Shown: positions 1 to 14,348 of the stretch, piece by piece
Layout: each line of letters starts with the position of its first letter
How positions within the stretch are numbered: position 1 is the stretch's first letter
DNA from: Brachyhypopomus gauderio
Lineage: Eukaryota > Chordata > Actinopteri > Gymnotiformes > Hypopomidae
Assembly (NCBI RefSeq): GCF_052324685.1
Contig: NC_135214.1
Location: 3,987,371-4,051,370, forward strand
Direction of reading: 5' to 3'
Length of the DNA stretch: 64,000 nt
Position numbers and translations under genes: made by a program
The notes under the pieces: model-generated
The model's database searches: none
Seen by the model: only the letters and a program-made list of their open reading frames with translations
Told to the model about the DNA's origin: nothing

Positions 1-22
1 AGGGGAACGTGGGGTCCCTCAC

Positions 23-3000
23 CAGTTCGGTGACCATGATTGGCCAGAGGGAGGTGAGGTGCTGTGGGGAGATCCTCAGCAGCAGGACGCGGAACATCAG
101 GAACATCTGTGCCGCCACGGCTGGGGTCTGCCCTAGCCGTAGGTTCTCCGTCAGGCGCTCTGTCCACCAAAGAGAGGACAGGGGGTCACTCAGGGCATTG
201 TGCGCTTCACATGCATCAAAAAACCTGCACACAGACTTTACAGAAGTGGTTTTGAGTCACATGATCTAATCGGCTACTCTCCTTCACTCTTCCAGTCCAG
301 ACCCGTGCTAACTGGACCTTTCTGAAGCCCATCCACGGGTACCTTGTATGAGAGGCAGATAGAGGTGGTACTGGTCAATCTCTCCACTGAACATGGCAAA
401 GGCCTGGCGCTTAAGTAACATGGGCCTCTGTTCTGCAGTGTTAAACAGCTTCAGGGAGCTGCTCTGCATGCCTGCACACACACACACACACACCAAATAT
501 AAATGATCTAGAACAAGAATGAAAAGGTATGTTACACTGTGCATATATATATGGAGAGGAGGCACATTATAGTGCACTTACTCATCAAGTCCTTGAACAT
601 GGTCTTCTCATGAGTGAGTAGATGGTCTATGATTGATTTCCAGCTGATGTAAAAACACAGCAGTCATAAGTTCTGAGATAACACTGAAATATGCTGATGC
701 AAATAGTGAAAATTTGACAGTCAGCTGTTTTCTTTTAAATAAAAAAATATTTTAAAAGGCTTTATTACATTTAAAAAATGTTTTTAAAATGTAGCCATAA
801 CTATATACATCACACATTCCCAAAGCCTGTGTGTTTATGTGATTAGCTATAAATCTGCTTTCTACACATTCTGTGGGAGTAGAGGGAAAGTCATACTGGC
901 AGGCACAGGATATCTCCATGGTGAAGAACAGAGGATCCATGAAGAGGTCCAACACTTCCTTCTTCCAGGCCCGTTTAGTGTAGGCATAGCCACTTAGACT
1001 GCTCAACAACTGAGCACCTGCACTGAAACTGGGCATATTATAGGCACTGAGAGAGAGAGAGCGCAAGAGAGAGTGGGAGTGTGTGAGAGAGAGAGTGAGT
1101 GAGAGAGAGTGAAAGAAAGAGAGAAACACAAAGGAAGAAAGTGGAATATGAATTGATTAATAGATAAATAATCAGTTTACATGAAGGAGGTAAACAGGAC
1201 AAACCAGTGAGTGGAGGGGTCGTGGTTACCTGTGGTTTTTCAGGTAAGGGAAGACGTAATACATCAGACGTGAAATAAGAGGCAGGGCTTTCTCCTTCTC
1301 ATCGCTGCGATATACCATGTCCAGCAAAGGGGCCAGGACCTGGAGGAGAGCAAACACGTGTGTGAGTGTGTGTGTGTGCATGCTGTGTGTGTATGTGTGT
1401 GTGTGCATGTGTGAGTGATGTGTGTGTGTGTGTGTGTTTTACCTCAGCCAACAGAGCCAGAGCTTGCACACTAAACACAGATGGAGCGGAGGATGACACC
1501 ATAGCACTACCTTGGCCAACAGAGTCTAAAAAGAAATGAGATAGAAAAGGGCAGATGGGATTTAAATGAAATCCAAATATTTTAAAGTCCACCAACCTTT
1601 ATAATATTTTTCCTTTCAAAAGTGTGCCAAGCCTGCAGTGTGTGTGTGGCTGTGTTTCCATACCATAGAGGTCGCTGTCCTCTGGCTCATCTGCATCCTC
1701 TTGTAGGCAGACCTGAGGCTGTGCTTTCACTTCCAGGTTACGACTCAACCAGCTGGTCTGCTCCAGAGATGAACCGGCCACACCTCCTACCGCCTCCAGG
1801 ATACGCTGGGTCACTTCCTGTTTGAAGTACATTAGCAAGGAAGTCTCCTCCATGGATCACCACCTTATCGTGGTGGAGGGGTTTGCGTGCCTACATGATC
1901 CTAGGAGTTAGGTTGTCGGGTGCTATGCCCCTGGTAAGGTCTCCCAAGGCAAATTGGTCCTAGGTGATGGGCCAGACAAAGAGTGATCCAAAAACCCCTA
2001 TGGAACTCACAAATAACAGGACCCAGTTACCCTCACCTGGATCAGGGTTATTGGGGCCTGGAGCCAGGCCTGGGGGAGGGGCTCCTTGGCGAGTGCCTGG
2101 TGGCCGGGTTTCTACCCATGGAGCCCGGCCGGGCACAGGCCGAAGGAGATACATGGGTTCACTCTCCTGTGGGCCCACCACTTGTGGGAGAGGTAGTAGT
2201 AGGGATTTGGTGCATTGTGGATTGGGTGGTGGCTGAAGGCGGGGGCCTTGATGTACTGATCCCCAGTTACTGAAGCTGGCTCTTGGGACATGGCACGCAA
2301 CCCCTCTGGCTGGGAAGGAGCCTGAGCTGGTGTGCGAGGCTGAGAGATACCAACTAGATATAGTTGGGCTCACCTTGACACATAGTTTGGGTTTTGGAAC
2401 CAATCCTCTCGAGAGAGGCTGGATTTTATTCTTTTCTGGAGTTGCCCAGGGTGAAAGGCGGAGGCTTGGAGTGGGCTTACTCAAAGCTCCCTGTGTGTTG
2501 GGGTTTTCCCCGGTAGACAAGAGCATTGCTTCCCTGCGCCTTCGGGTTAGGGAACGGGCTCTGACTGTCTGACTGCTTATGCAGTTCAGAGTACCCAGAC
2601 TTCCTGGAGTCCTTGGAGGAGATACTGGAAGGTGCCCCTTCTGGGGATCTCATTGTTCTGCTGAGGGACTTCAATGCTCACGTGGGCAACGACAGTAAGA
2701 CCTGGAAGAGCGTGATTGGGAGGAATGGCTTCTCCAATCTGAACCAGAGTGGTGTTTTATTATTGGACTTCTGTGCTCATCATAGTCTGTCCATAAGGAA
2801 CACCAAGTTCGAGCACAGAGGTGTCCATAAGTGCACATGGCACCAGGACACCTTAGGTCTCAGGTCGATGATCAATTTTGTAATCGTGTCGTCGGACTTG
2901 CGACTGTGTGTCTTGGACACTTGGGTGAAGAGAGGAGCCGAGTTGTCAACCAATCACCACTTAGTGGTGAGTTGGATCAGATGGTGGGCGAGGATGCCGG

Positions 3001-6000
3001 ACAGACCTGGCAGACCCCAACATATTGCGAGGGTTTGCTGGGAACGTCTGACAGAGGAACCTGTCAGAAGGGTCTTTAACTCCCACATCCGGCAGAGCTT
3101 TGACCGCATCCTGAAGCAGACATTGAGTCCGAATGGGCCTCAAGTGGATCGTGGCTTTGACCATCGCGGAGGCAAAAACTCGGGTGTGGGAAGAGTTCGG
3201 TGAGACCATGGAAAGTGATTTTCGATTGGCTCCAAGAAGATTCTGGCAAACCATCAGGCAATTCACGAGGGGAAAGCGGTTCCTGACCAACACTGTATAC
3301 AGTGTTGCAGGGACCTGCTGACAGCAGGGACCTGCTGACCTCAACTGGGGATGTCATTAGGCGGTGGAAGGAATACTTTGAGGATCTTCTCAATCCCATT
3401 ATCACGTCTTCCATAGAGGAAGCAGAGCTGGGGGATTTGGAGGGGGGTTTGCCCATCACTCGGGCTGAGGTGACCAGGGTAGTTGTGAAACTCCTTGGCG
3501 GCAAGGCTCCGGGGGTGGATGAGATCCGCACTGAGTTCCTTAAGGCTTTGGATGTTGTGGGACTGTCCTGGAAGACACATCTTTGCAACATCGCATGTAC
3601 ATCAGGGGCAGTGCCCCTGGACTGGCAAACTGGGGTGGTGGTTCCCCTTTTTAAGAAAGGGGACCGGAGGGTGTGCTCCAACTATTGGGGATCACACTCC
3701 TCAGCCTCCCCAGTCTATGCAGGGGTACTGGAGAAGAGAGTCCGGTTGATAGTCAAATCTCAGTTATAGGAAGAACAATGTGGGTTTCGTCTCGGTCATG
3801 GACTGGCTTTTCACCCTTGCGAGGAACCAGTCCACATGTGTTTTGTGGATTTGGAGAAGGCATTCAACCGTGTTCCTTGGGGATTCCTCTGGGGCAGAGG
3901 TCACCAACCTTTTTGAAATTGGGAGCTACTTCTTGGATACCAATTATTGCGGAGGGCTACCAGATTAATACGCATCAATTGAACGAAAAGTTATTGGGGG
4001 GGTGGGGTGGCGAACGAAAGTTGTTAACCGGGTGACCAGGGGGGGAGGGGGGTGCGTGTGCAAGTGTCAATTGCTAAGCGGGAAGACCAACAGCAACCGC
4101 GGACAATCTAGAATAGTAGCAAAAACATAAACGATGCATGGCACTATAGTGAGCTATTTTTAAAACAAGCCCGCGGGCTGCTCTGGGGGGTGCTCCGGGA
4201 GTATAGGGTAAGGGGCCCACCAGTGTTAATTTTGACAGCAATTTTGATTTAGTTTTAGTCTTAGTCTTTTGACTAAAATGTAATTTAGTTTTAGTCATAA
4301 TTTAGTCATTGATTTGTTTTGAGTCTTAGTCTAGTTTTAGTCGACTAATTATCATTGGAATTTATCAAAAGAATTTAGTTGACTAAAATATAAATGGTGT
4401 AATAGTCATTATATACACTTGCACAAAATGAAACATTTATTAACCAGTTACAGAATATTATTTTTTGTATGTGCAATATATACAAAAAAAATTTCCAATC
4501 AACTATATTGACCTGAACTTATAGTTATTGAGCATAACAATAACAAAACATTGATGACCAGTAGGTCCGCTCTACCTGAAAACATATGGAGTTTATGAAC
4601 AATGCACATTACATTCTATATAAAACTGGGCGCCGTAAAACAATGCCATAGCCCGCAGATGTCGTTTCATTTGTCGTATTTGTCCCGACATCATCATCCC
4701 TCATGGTTTACACAGCGTCTTGTTTTTCTCAAAGTCAAAGGAGAAATGTGTCCATATATCGCCGCTCATCTTTCTCTCTGCTGACATTGTCAAGTTAACT
4801 TAGAGTTGAATTTCATGAGTGACCACAGTTCACAGGCTGGTTTGGTCTTCCCGGGTTCTGTGCGATGTGAAGACGTTAGTTCTGATTGGATGGTTACCCG
4901 GTTTGTCCTGCCTCTCCGTGTACGCTAAAGTAGTTACGGTTGGATCTCTTCCTAACTTATCCCCACCTTTCACTAAACTAAATCAGGTCTGATTGAATGT
5001 CGTCGCTGGCCAATATTTTCGTCTCATTTTTATTCGTTGACGAAAATGTCCTTTAATTTCATCATCGTTTTTATCCCTTCGTATAGTTTTAATTTAGTTA
5101 TCGTCTCATTGTCGTCATGAAAAAAAGGTTCATTGGCGAAAACTATGACGAAAATTATTCGTCAACGAAATTAACACTGGGTCCCACTGCTACAGGCTAT
5201 CCAGTACCTGCAGGAGCTTGGTTCGCATGGCTGGCAGTAAGTCAGACTGGTTCCCGGTGGGAGTTGGACTCCGTCAAGGCTGCCCTTTGTCACAGATTCT
5301 GTTCATATCTGTTGTGGACAGAATTTCTTGGCGTAGTCAAGTGGTGGAGGGGGTTTGGTTTGGTGGCCTCAGGATTCCACGTTTCCTTTTTGCAAATGAT
5401 GTGGTCCTGTTGGCATCATCAGTCCAGGACTTATATTTCTCACTGGATCAGTTTGCAGCCGAGTGCGAGGCGGCCGGGATGAGAATTAGCACCTCTAAAA
5501 GTGAGACCATGGTACTCAGTCGGACAAGGGTGGAATGCCCTCTCTGGGCCGGGAATGAGTCCTAGCCTCAAGTGGAGGAGTTCAAGTATCTCGGGTTATT
5601 GTTCACGAATGAGGGAAGGATGGAACGAGAGATTGACAGGCGGTTCGGTGCTGCGGCTGTAGTATTGCGGATGCTGGACCGGACCGTTGTGGTGAAGAGA
5701 GAGCTGAGCCAAAAAGCAAAGCTTTCGATTTACTGATCTATGATCCGACTCTTACCTATTGGTCACAAGCTCTGGGTAGTGACCGAAAGAATGAGATAGC
5801 GAATACAAGCGGCCAAAATGAGTTTTCTCCGCATGGTGTCTCCCTTAGAGTTAAGGTACAGAGCACGGTCATCCGGGAGAGGCTCGGAGTAGAGTCACTG
5901 CTCCTCCACATAGAGAGGAGCCAGTTGAGGCGGTTTGGGCATCTGGTCCAGATGCCACCTGGGTGCCCTCCCTAGGGAGGCGCTCCAGGCATGTCCAACT

Positions 6001-7320
6001 GGAAGGAGGCCCCCGGGGAAGACCCAGGACACGCTGGAGAGAATCTCTCGGCTGTCCTGGGAATGCCTCGGTATCCTCCCAGAGGAGCTAGAAGAGGTGG
6101 CTGGGGAGAGGGAAACCTGGGCCTCTTTGCTTAGGCTACTGCCCCGCCACCTGAACCCGGATAATGGACGGATAGCAAGGAAGACATGCTAAAGCTTAAA
6201 AACACACCTGACTTTTTTGAGCATTTACAATAGGATAGACACAAATACAGTAAGACATCATAATTATCAAACCATAACCAACACACTCATTCTCCCGTTG
6301 ATGTGTCTTACCTGCAGTTCTCTAGAATCTCTTTTGTTGTCCATGTTGGGGAGTCTATTTACAAAATCATTCAGGATGCTGTGGAGGGGGAAAGAAACAG
6401 CTCAACACCTGCCTAGAGTGACCTGTAGCCCAAGAACCAATGACACGGAAGTAGAGCAAGTTCTAGAACGCACACCCTGACTTTGATCCTGCAGCAATAG
6501 ATAACAATGGATTTGCAGATCTGTAACATTTGACAGACAATACCTTAAAATGAAGAAAATGCTATGGATTTGTAGGGTCGACATTATTGCCATTTCTTTA
6601 CCATATTACCCAGACAAAAAAGATGCTATACGCTGACACTACACACTTGTATTATTAGATGCTCCCTTCAAGGCCGTGATCAAAATACCAGCAAATGAAA
6701 GGCAAATATCTCGGCACCAAATGCACAACAAATGACGCAGTCAATCTGCTGACTCACCCCAGGAGCAAGAAGTGGCCGGGTGGGACGAGATTGAGCTGGG
6801 CAGCCTCTCTGAGCATGCAAAGGAGAGGGGTGACGTTGTCCTGAAGGACCTGAGCAGGGAGGCTACACACAGAACAGAAAACATCGGTACCTACAGCGGA
6901 ACGGTCGATGTCCTGGAACACCACTAGCTAGCTAGCTGGAGCATCGCTATGGTTTGTGCAGTGGGTCACATAGCAACAGCTGAGCCCACAGTTGGGGTAA
7001 CTAGCATGGGTTGAGCAGGATGATGAGTACCTCTGGATGTAGGCGTAGCAGAACTGCAGCATGGGAACATCTACAAGGGTCAGTCTTTGCTAGGGAAGGG
7101 GAATATGGAACCGTTATTGTTTAGGTTTGCATGTCTGAGGCAAGTGTGTGTGTGTGTGTGTGTGTGTGTTTACCTGGTCCCCTTTGATCTGGTGGGGTTT
7201 CTTCACCACCTCTCGGACAAGTTGCAAAACTGTGTCAGTGTGAAGTGTGTTGAGTGACTTCACCAAGTCCACAATGGTCAGTTGGGAATCACTGGCAACT
7301 GGTAGGATCTGCGCATATGG

Positions 7321-7411
<91 letters not shown>

Positions 7412-8567
7412 TCAGCGGTTCTTGCAGAAGTTCAGGACTAAAACATCACGCCAATTGAGTCGTTAAGGCACATCAGTCCCCAGCGAGCTATTGGAACATC
7501 TCACCTTGTTTTTGGACCGTCTCTTTCGGCTCCGCCTGCTGTTCCATATTGCAGCCACGGAGGCCATGACTTGTACCCCATACTGCTGAGTCAGCGGTGT
7601 CATGAACGCCAGAACCTTCAGCTTCAGGATCTACATGACACAACAGCAGTGTATAGCACAACAGCAGTGTATAGCACAACAGTAATAATAATCTTTATTT
7701 GTATAGCACCTTTCATACATGCATGCAACTCAAAAGTGCTTTACAGTAGTGTATAACACAAGAGCAGTGTATAACACAACAGCATTGCATTATATAAGAC
7801 TCAAATCACGATACATTTTTGAGTATCTTTTTTAAACAAAAAACAATAAGAAACCGAAAACCTTTAGTAAATAGCAGAAAAAAGACTAAAAACTAACAGA
7901 TTTCACACACCTTTGTGCTTTTGAAACAGACAGAGGTGGGCGAGGCCTTGGTGCTATGGGCAGAGTCAGCACCCTTGACCACACCCCATAACATCGACAT
8001 GGTGCTGACCATGTACGGGAACTCCTCCAGAATGGTATTGGCGGCATTGCGCATGTCTGTAGCATCACAGTCTGCAGACTACAGAAAGACAGCCATGTTA
8101 CCTTCAATACAGCTGTTCCATAGCTAATATCTGTCTGATATCTAATGCGATGCAGCTGTGTGTTTGTGCATACTACACAGTTTACCGTTTTGTGTTCTAG
8201 AAGACAGTAGTGTGTGATAGTGGTGAGTCCTTCCAGCAGAGTGAGAGGATAGTCAGGTGCAATGTTCTCCTTCTTCAGGTTGCTGCTGCACACACAGTGA
8301 ACACACTCAGCTAGGACGTTTCTAGAACAGTCTCTAAAACACTAGTCAGCAAACCCTCCTGGTCAGAAGTGGATCCTCAGTTCTAATCCCTGTGTCAGCT
8401 AATCAAAGTCTCTGGTAGATAATTACTTGCAGGATCAGGTACGTTAGATTAAGGTCAGAGACCGTTAAGAAGACGGATGTTCACAGTTCTCAGCAGTTGT
8501 ATACATTAGAGAAAATCTTTTTGTCAATGAACCTCTCTGAAGTATCTTAGAAAAGGCTACACAGACC

Positions 8568-8641
<74 letters not shown>

Positions 8642-11600
8642 CAGTACCTGTGGGAAGCTTTGCCTCCATCGTGTTCGTGCTGTTTAACCAGTTCATCAAG
8701 GTTCTTGCAGATCTGACTGACGACGGGGGCAACGATGATGGCCAGCGAGCGGCCCAGGAAGGGCAGCACTCCGCACAGCAGCGCCACCCAGGCCGGGTGC
8801 ATGGAGCAGCCGTACAGCGGGCACAGGGCCCGGGCGGCCGCTGACACGAACATGCCCTGCGCCGTGATCGGATGGTTGGCCACGTAATGCGCGGCCTTGA
8901 TGGAACGCTGGTACGACACGGCGGTGTGCCACTCTCGCGTTAGTGTGGAGGACGAGGCGTGGCTTCGGGAAGAGTGCGGGTGGTTGTCCCCCTGGTCGGG
9001 CGCTTTTGAACATGGAGACACACAGTGCTCCAGCTCGATCAGGACTTTCAGGAGCTTTAGCAGGGCGATCTGGAGTGGGTGCTCCGCCCAGCTACCGTCA
9101 CGCCCAAAATTGACCAGCCTTTCCTCCGAGAACTCTCGACCGTCATCGGCCCGGTCCTCCTCGGGGAGCACACGCAGGTCAGATGCCTCTGCCCGCTGGC
9201 AGGTGTACATGGAAGCGGAGAGTGAGAGAAGGACAAACTGCTGCACCCTGCAGCTACACAGGAGGCTCCGGATGGCCTCCAGACTGGCTGCGTTGCCCAC
9301 CTCACCCGCCTGGGCTGCCTGTTGCTGCGCCACCGCCACCAGCTGGCCGACCAGCGCCGTGAGCACCTCCACGCTCTTCACCCGCACCTCCCGGTTGCCC
9401 TGTAGCTGTCGGGCGCTCATGGTGGCGTAGGAGGGAAAGTGAGACCGCAGGAAACGCAGACAGAGTGAGGTGAGGATCTCCAGAAGGAACAGGGGCGGGA
9501 AGGCAGAGCCGGAGGGCGAAAGGGGAGGGGAGCCGGGTGGATGTTCTGGACCGGAACCATCGGGAGGGGTGGTGCTCTGGAGAGGGCCGTAGAAGCTGTT
9601 GCCCTCCTGTGCCTGCCGGTGCCTTTGCAGGAGGTTCTGGATGAGGTTGAGGTGGGCTGTGGAGCTGCCGTCCAAGGCCGTGCTCGAGAGAGCCTCTAGG
9701 AAAGGTCCCGCGCTGCTCCGCACCAGCGTCTCCACCACCAAGAAGGCATGCAGGACCATGCCGCAGTCGTACGGCTGCCGGTACAGCAAGACGTGCCGGA
9801 AGAGCGAGTCCACCGCCTCCTGCCTCTCGCGCTGCCGCTTTAAGAGGCGGGATTTGGCCAGGGCCTCCAGCTGCCCGTCGTCTTCGTCGCTCGACAATGA
9901 ATCAGAAGCCTGCGTGCGCTCGGAGTCCACTCGCAGCAGGCCGTTGACTGCACCTGCATGCCCTGCACAGTCCCTGTCGTCGGGGAGCTGCAGAAAAGGG
10001 GTGGAGCCAGAGGTGGAGTTCTCTGTGGAGTTCTGAGCTCCACTCGAGTCGGCTGATTCTGTGTGCTCACTCTCTTCCTCTTCTTCTTGCCCTTCCTCTT
10101 CTACTTGTCCATCCTCTTCCTCAGTTTCCTCACTCTCGCTGCGGGACATGGCAGGGGAGTCAGAGAGCGTGTCCTGAAGCTCTGGGTCGTGCTCCAGGTC
10201 TGCCCACAGTGCCTCACGGTCTACGATGGCAACGTGAGCCAGGAGGCTGTCCGGCTGGCTCATGGCCATCATGCCGTCTCCACCACTCTTTGTGCTGGAT
10301 CTGCTTTTGTAGGTTAACACGTTCAAATTACCTGCAGAGAAAGAGCAGCCTCGATAATGAGCACTACATTACCCACATGTCTCATGCTATTCAAACTTGC
10401 GGCTGTCGCTGCACACTGCCGCGTCTTGCGGTGTGTGGTGACATACCCACTGAAAGACTTTGCTTGACGCTCTGAATGGCTGTTCTCTGGGTCTTTGGGT
10501 CCAGCAGCAGGAGCAGAACCGGTTCCAGGATGCGTATGACGTCTCCGAGAGAGAGGGCCCGCATCAGCCAGCTCTGTCCCGCAGCGCTGACGCTGCCATC
10601 CTGACTGTTTAGACTGTCCAGCACCACAAACAGAGACCTGACACAGGGAGCGAGAGGAACAGCGGTCAGAGGTGACTGTCGCTCGTCTCTGGGCCGGTGC
10701 GGAAGGGAGACGTCTGACCTATCAAAAGAGCGGTTCAGAGACGTGCTGCGGTTCGTCTGAACCTCCCGCGTCAGGTGCCACAAAACAGAAAATCTATGGA
10801 GAGCCTCCAGACGCACAACCTGTGAAAAGAATGCACACACACATACACACACACACAGAGACACAGCAAACCATCAAGGGATGGTAGGCTGCATATAGGT
10901 ACGTGTGTGCATGTGTGGTAGGCCCCGCACCTTGTCTCTGCTAAGCAAAGCCATACACACGATGTCCTCGCAGATGTGCGCCGATGGAGCTAAACAGTGC
11001 AGCCGATAGAAGAGGTCCACACAGGAGACATGAAGCTCTCGGTGCTCAGTGTCCAACTGAGCCCAGAGCACCTGAGCTACCCGCTGAGAGAGAGAGAAAG
11101 CCGGTCAGGACAGGGCAGCAAACTAGACCCAGTCACAAGACAACCCGGAGAGAAACGAAAAAAACACGAGGTATTATATATTAAAACTCCGTATGTGGTC
11201 TCATTAAGATGGAAAACAGAAGTGAAGTTTAAAGAGTGAGCAGTGTGTGCCCCAAGTTCCACTGCAAATGCGCATAGGAAACTGACCTGGTAGAAGTCTG
11301 TGTGAAGCTCCATGGTTTTGCCCACTGCTGGGAGGATGGGGGGCAGGGTGACCATCTGCAGCTGCCCGCTGAAGGGGTTCACCTCCGCCCTCCTGTAGCG
11401 CCTGCTCTTGTCCTGAATGACCAGCGCCAAGGACTGAGAGTGGTTAATCAGCTCAAGCAGGGAGGAAATCGCCACATGTTGGACCTATGTGCACACACAC
11501 AAATACACACACACACACACAGACATGCCCAACACACAGACAGAAATGCAGAATGTCAGTATGACAACAGCGTACAATTGAGTACAATCTTAAATAAGTC

Positions 11601-14317
11601 TACAGAATATGTGGGACACATACTTGAGCCTATGTCATTTTCTGCCATCCACAAAATCATGTGGAGATTCAACCAGAAATAACTATGGTATAATGGAACA
11701 GTGTAATGATCTCACAATCATACCTGGTAGTCTTTTGAAATGCAGCACAATGTCATTAAGGCCCTCAGCCACTCAGGAAGAGAGCCCTCTTCATTGTCTA
11801 GAGAGGAAAACAGACAGCCACCTACTGCTTTAGAATCCAAATTCCTCCATGTTTTAGCAGGCGTGCTAATAAACTAAACACACTGCACATACTTGTGTTC
11901 TTGAACACGTGGCTGTGAAGCTCCTGACTCTGTTCCTCTGTGTAATAGACAGGGAAGGTGGTGCACTCCAGCAACAGGTGACACGCGGCTGTAAACGCCT
12001 GTCGACAGGGCTCGGTGACCTCTGCTTTGCCCCGCGACTGGAAGCCGGCAGACCACCGCAGGCCCGCGGTCCTGGCACCCACGCTGGCACCGCTCTCCTC
12101 CCGGGGCCGTGCCCGCAACTTGCCAGGGGTGAAGAAGTCAGCCAGCCTGTCTTTGATCAGCCCCAGGTCCCGACCGCCCTCGGGGGAGTGCTTCCGGCCG
12201 CGGGGGGAGGAGTGGCACTCGGACTGAGGCGCCTCCTCCTGCACCGTCTTTGAATCCACCACAGCCAGCAGATGTCTGGGGAAGTGGGATGGCATTTAAT
12301 ACTTTGCACAGCAGAGCACAAAAAAAATCAAACAAGTCAATCTTGTTTTGATGGTCGGAGACATGGCAGCTACATTTACATTTACATTTATGGCATTTGG
12401 CAGACGCCCTTATCCAGAGCGACTTACATTTTTATCTCATTTTTTATACAAGTGAGCAATTGAGGGTTAAGGGCCTTGCTCAGGGGCACCTCAGTCATGG
12501 CCTGGGGATGCGAACTTGCGAACCTGCGACAGCTACCTTTTTCATTGCATTTCGAACCTGTTCGGGTTGTGTGTTTATGTGGACAGACTGAGTCACACGT
12601 TTACACTTTAAAAGTTTCTGAAAGTGACTCTGAAAGTCATAGTAACCTTAAATGCAACAGTGCAATGTAAATGCAACAGTATACCTAGTGATAATCAGTG
12701 CCAGGATGTCCTGTACACATGTGGACATGTGCTCCACGGTTCCACCTTTTTTCCAAACATCCACCGCCTTGACACACGCCCCTGAAACAGGATTCGACGA
12801 GTCACGCCCCGGAAAAAGCTGCAGCTCAGAAGGCGAGGCACTAAGGCCCAATCCGCTGTCTTCAGAACGCAGGGGCAGGAACATGCTGTGCTCAGGCCCC
12901 GCCTCTTCTGCAGCTTGTCCATTCTCAGCCACGCCCTCTTCCACCAGTGGTTCATTATTAACACTGGTCTCCTCGCCTGTCTCCTCTTTCTTGGTCTCTG
13001 TCACCATGACCTGCTAATGTGATGAAAGAGTGTACAGAGAGTGCCACAGTACTAAACTAGTAAGTATGAAAGACAGCTGAGATAGAAGGCCAATTACTTA
13101 AAAAAAGAAAAAAGAAAAAAAAGAATCCAAAATCATACCGGAGTTTTCTCTACACACGACATCTGTGACTCCGCATCCATGTCCATATAGGTGACGGGCA
13201 TCTGGATCTTGCTGAGCATCTTAAAACATGCCCTCAGGGCCTGTGTGACATCTGATAGGCTAAGAGAGGTCATGTGACTACACAGAGCCTGCAGCGTGGT
13301 GCCCAGCATCTGGGGCAGGTACTGGGTTTGGATCTCACCATAAAGCTCCTTTTGGATGCAGGAAATGGACCATCAGAAACAGAGATGTGAGATCATTATG
13401 AAAGCAAAGCAGGTAGACAAGATAATAGCTTCCCCTCAACACACAAACGACATACACCAACTACTCAGAACATAGAGTTTCTTATACACTGATATAGAAA
13501 TACTCATAATGGACACATTCTGGCTATCGGGTAAAGCATGAACACTAAGTGCAAAAAAAGGGATAATTACCAAAGGGATAACATCAAGGAGGAAGATGAT
13601 AAGGGTGGAGAGCTCCGGGACTGATGAAGGAGGACTCCAGTTTTTAGATGGAGCTGTCCGTGCTGGGTCACTTAACATGCATAAAAACATTAAGTCAGGT
13701 TCATTCCATCGTTATTATTATCTGCGTTTGCTGATGTCAATACATTACGTTCCATCAGTTTTTAGTGGTGTTTGTGTGTGTGTGTACCTGAGGCAGGTTT
13801 GGAACTGTTTGCTCATGTAGTCCCACAGGTATTCACTGTCCATTGCCCCCACCAACATGTTGACTGTTTTTATGATCTCTGAAGCATTTTTGTTCTCTTT
13901 GATCTTACTGCAAAAACCGACAGACAATAAAGAGATACAAATGATATAATTTGCTTGTATCTTGTGCAATTTATAAAAGAGAATCCTATCTTTTTTACAC
14001 ATATGGCTATAAATATATAAATATAAATATATGTTTCTCTTCTATGAATATGCTAATCAAATTTGCATAAAATTAAATCACTTAATTCCCTCTCAGTCTG
14101 ACCTGGTGAACTGGTTGCCAGAGAGACTGGAGCTAAGAGACTCCTCCCCCACCATCTCCGTGCAGTACCTGTAGAATGCTCTGATCACCTCTAGCAATAT
14201 GTCAGATACCACCAGGGGTCCTAACAGTGAGAGAGGAGGGGGAGGGGGGAGCAGAGAAAGATGTAATATGTTATTAAATACTTACAATACTCAAATAGCT
14301 ACTGTATGTGTGTGTGT

Positions 14318-14348
<31 letters not shown>

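Larger units (their letters stand above)
1844..6172 (+). mobile_element. Rex3-like LINE (RTE clade), near full length but inactive, nested host
   Basis: A non-LTR retrotransposon lies antisense in the dop1b intron between exons 27 and 28. The same 11 bases, TAGCAAGGAAG, flank it at 1833-1843 and 6173-6183, a clear target-site duplication. It begins near ATGGATCACCACCTTATCG. An endonuclease domain (about 2600-3100) reads [10 protein letters not shown] and CTWHQDTLG. The reverse transcriptase follows: TGGCAAACTGGGGTGGTGGT at 3631-3650 differs at one base from the published Rex3 PCR primer site as I remember it, then [41 protein letters not shown]. After removal of two inserted elements about 3.07 kb remains, close to the usual full length. 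It is dead: the catalytic FADD box reads FAND near 5391, the endonuclease GDFN reads RDFN, and frameshifts and stops break the frame. Splitting by the 3895-4180 and 4221-5179 inserts makes it older than both. Confidence 0.93.

Noticed and set aside
1960-2526. A 188-codon Pro-rich frame antisense to Rex3
   Set aside because: Shadow of the Rex3 5' region; no family resemblance.
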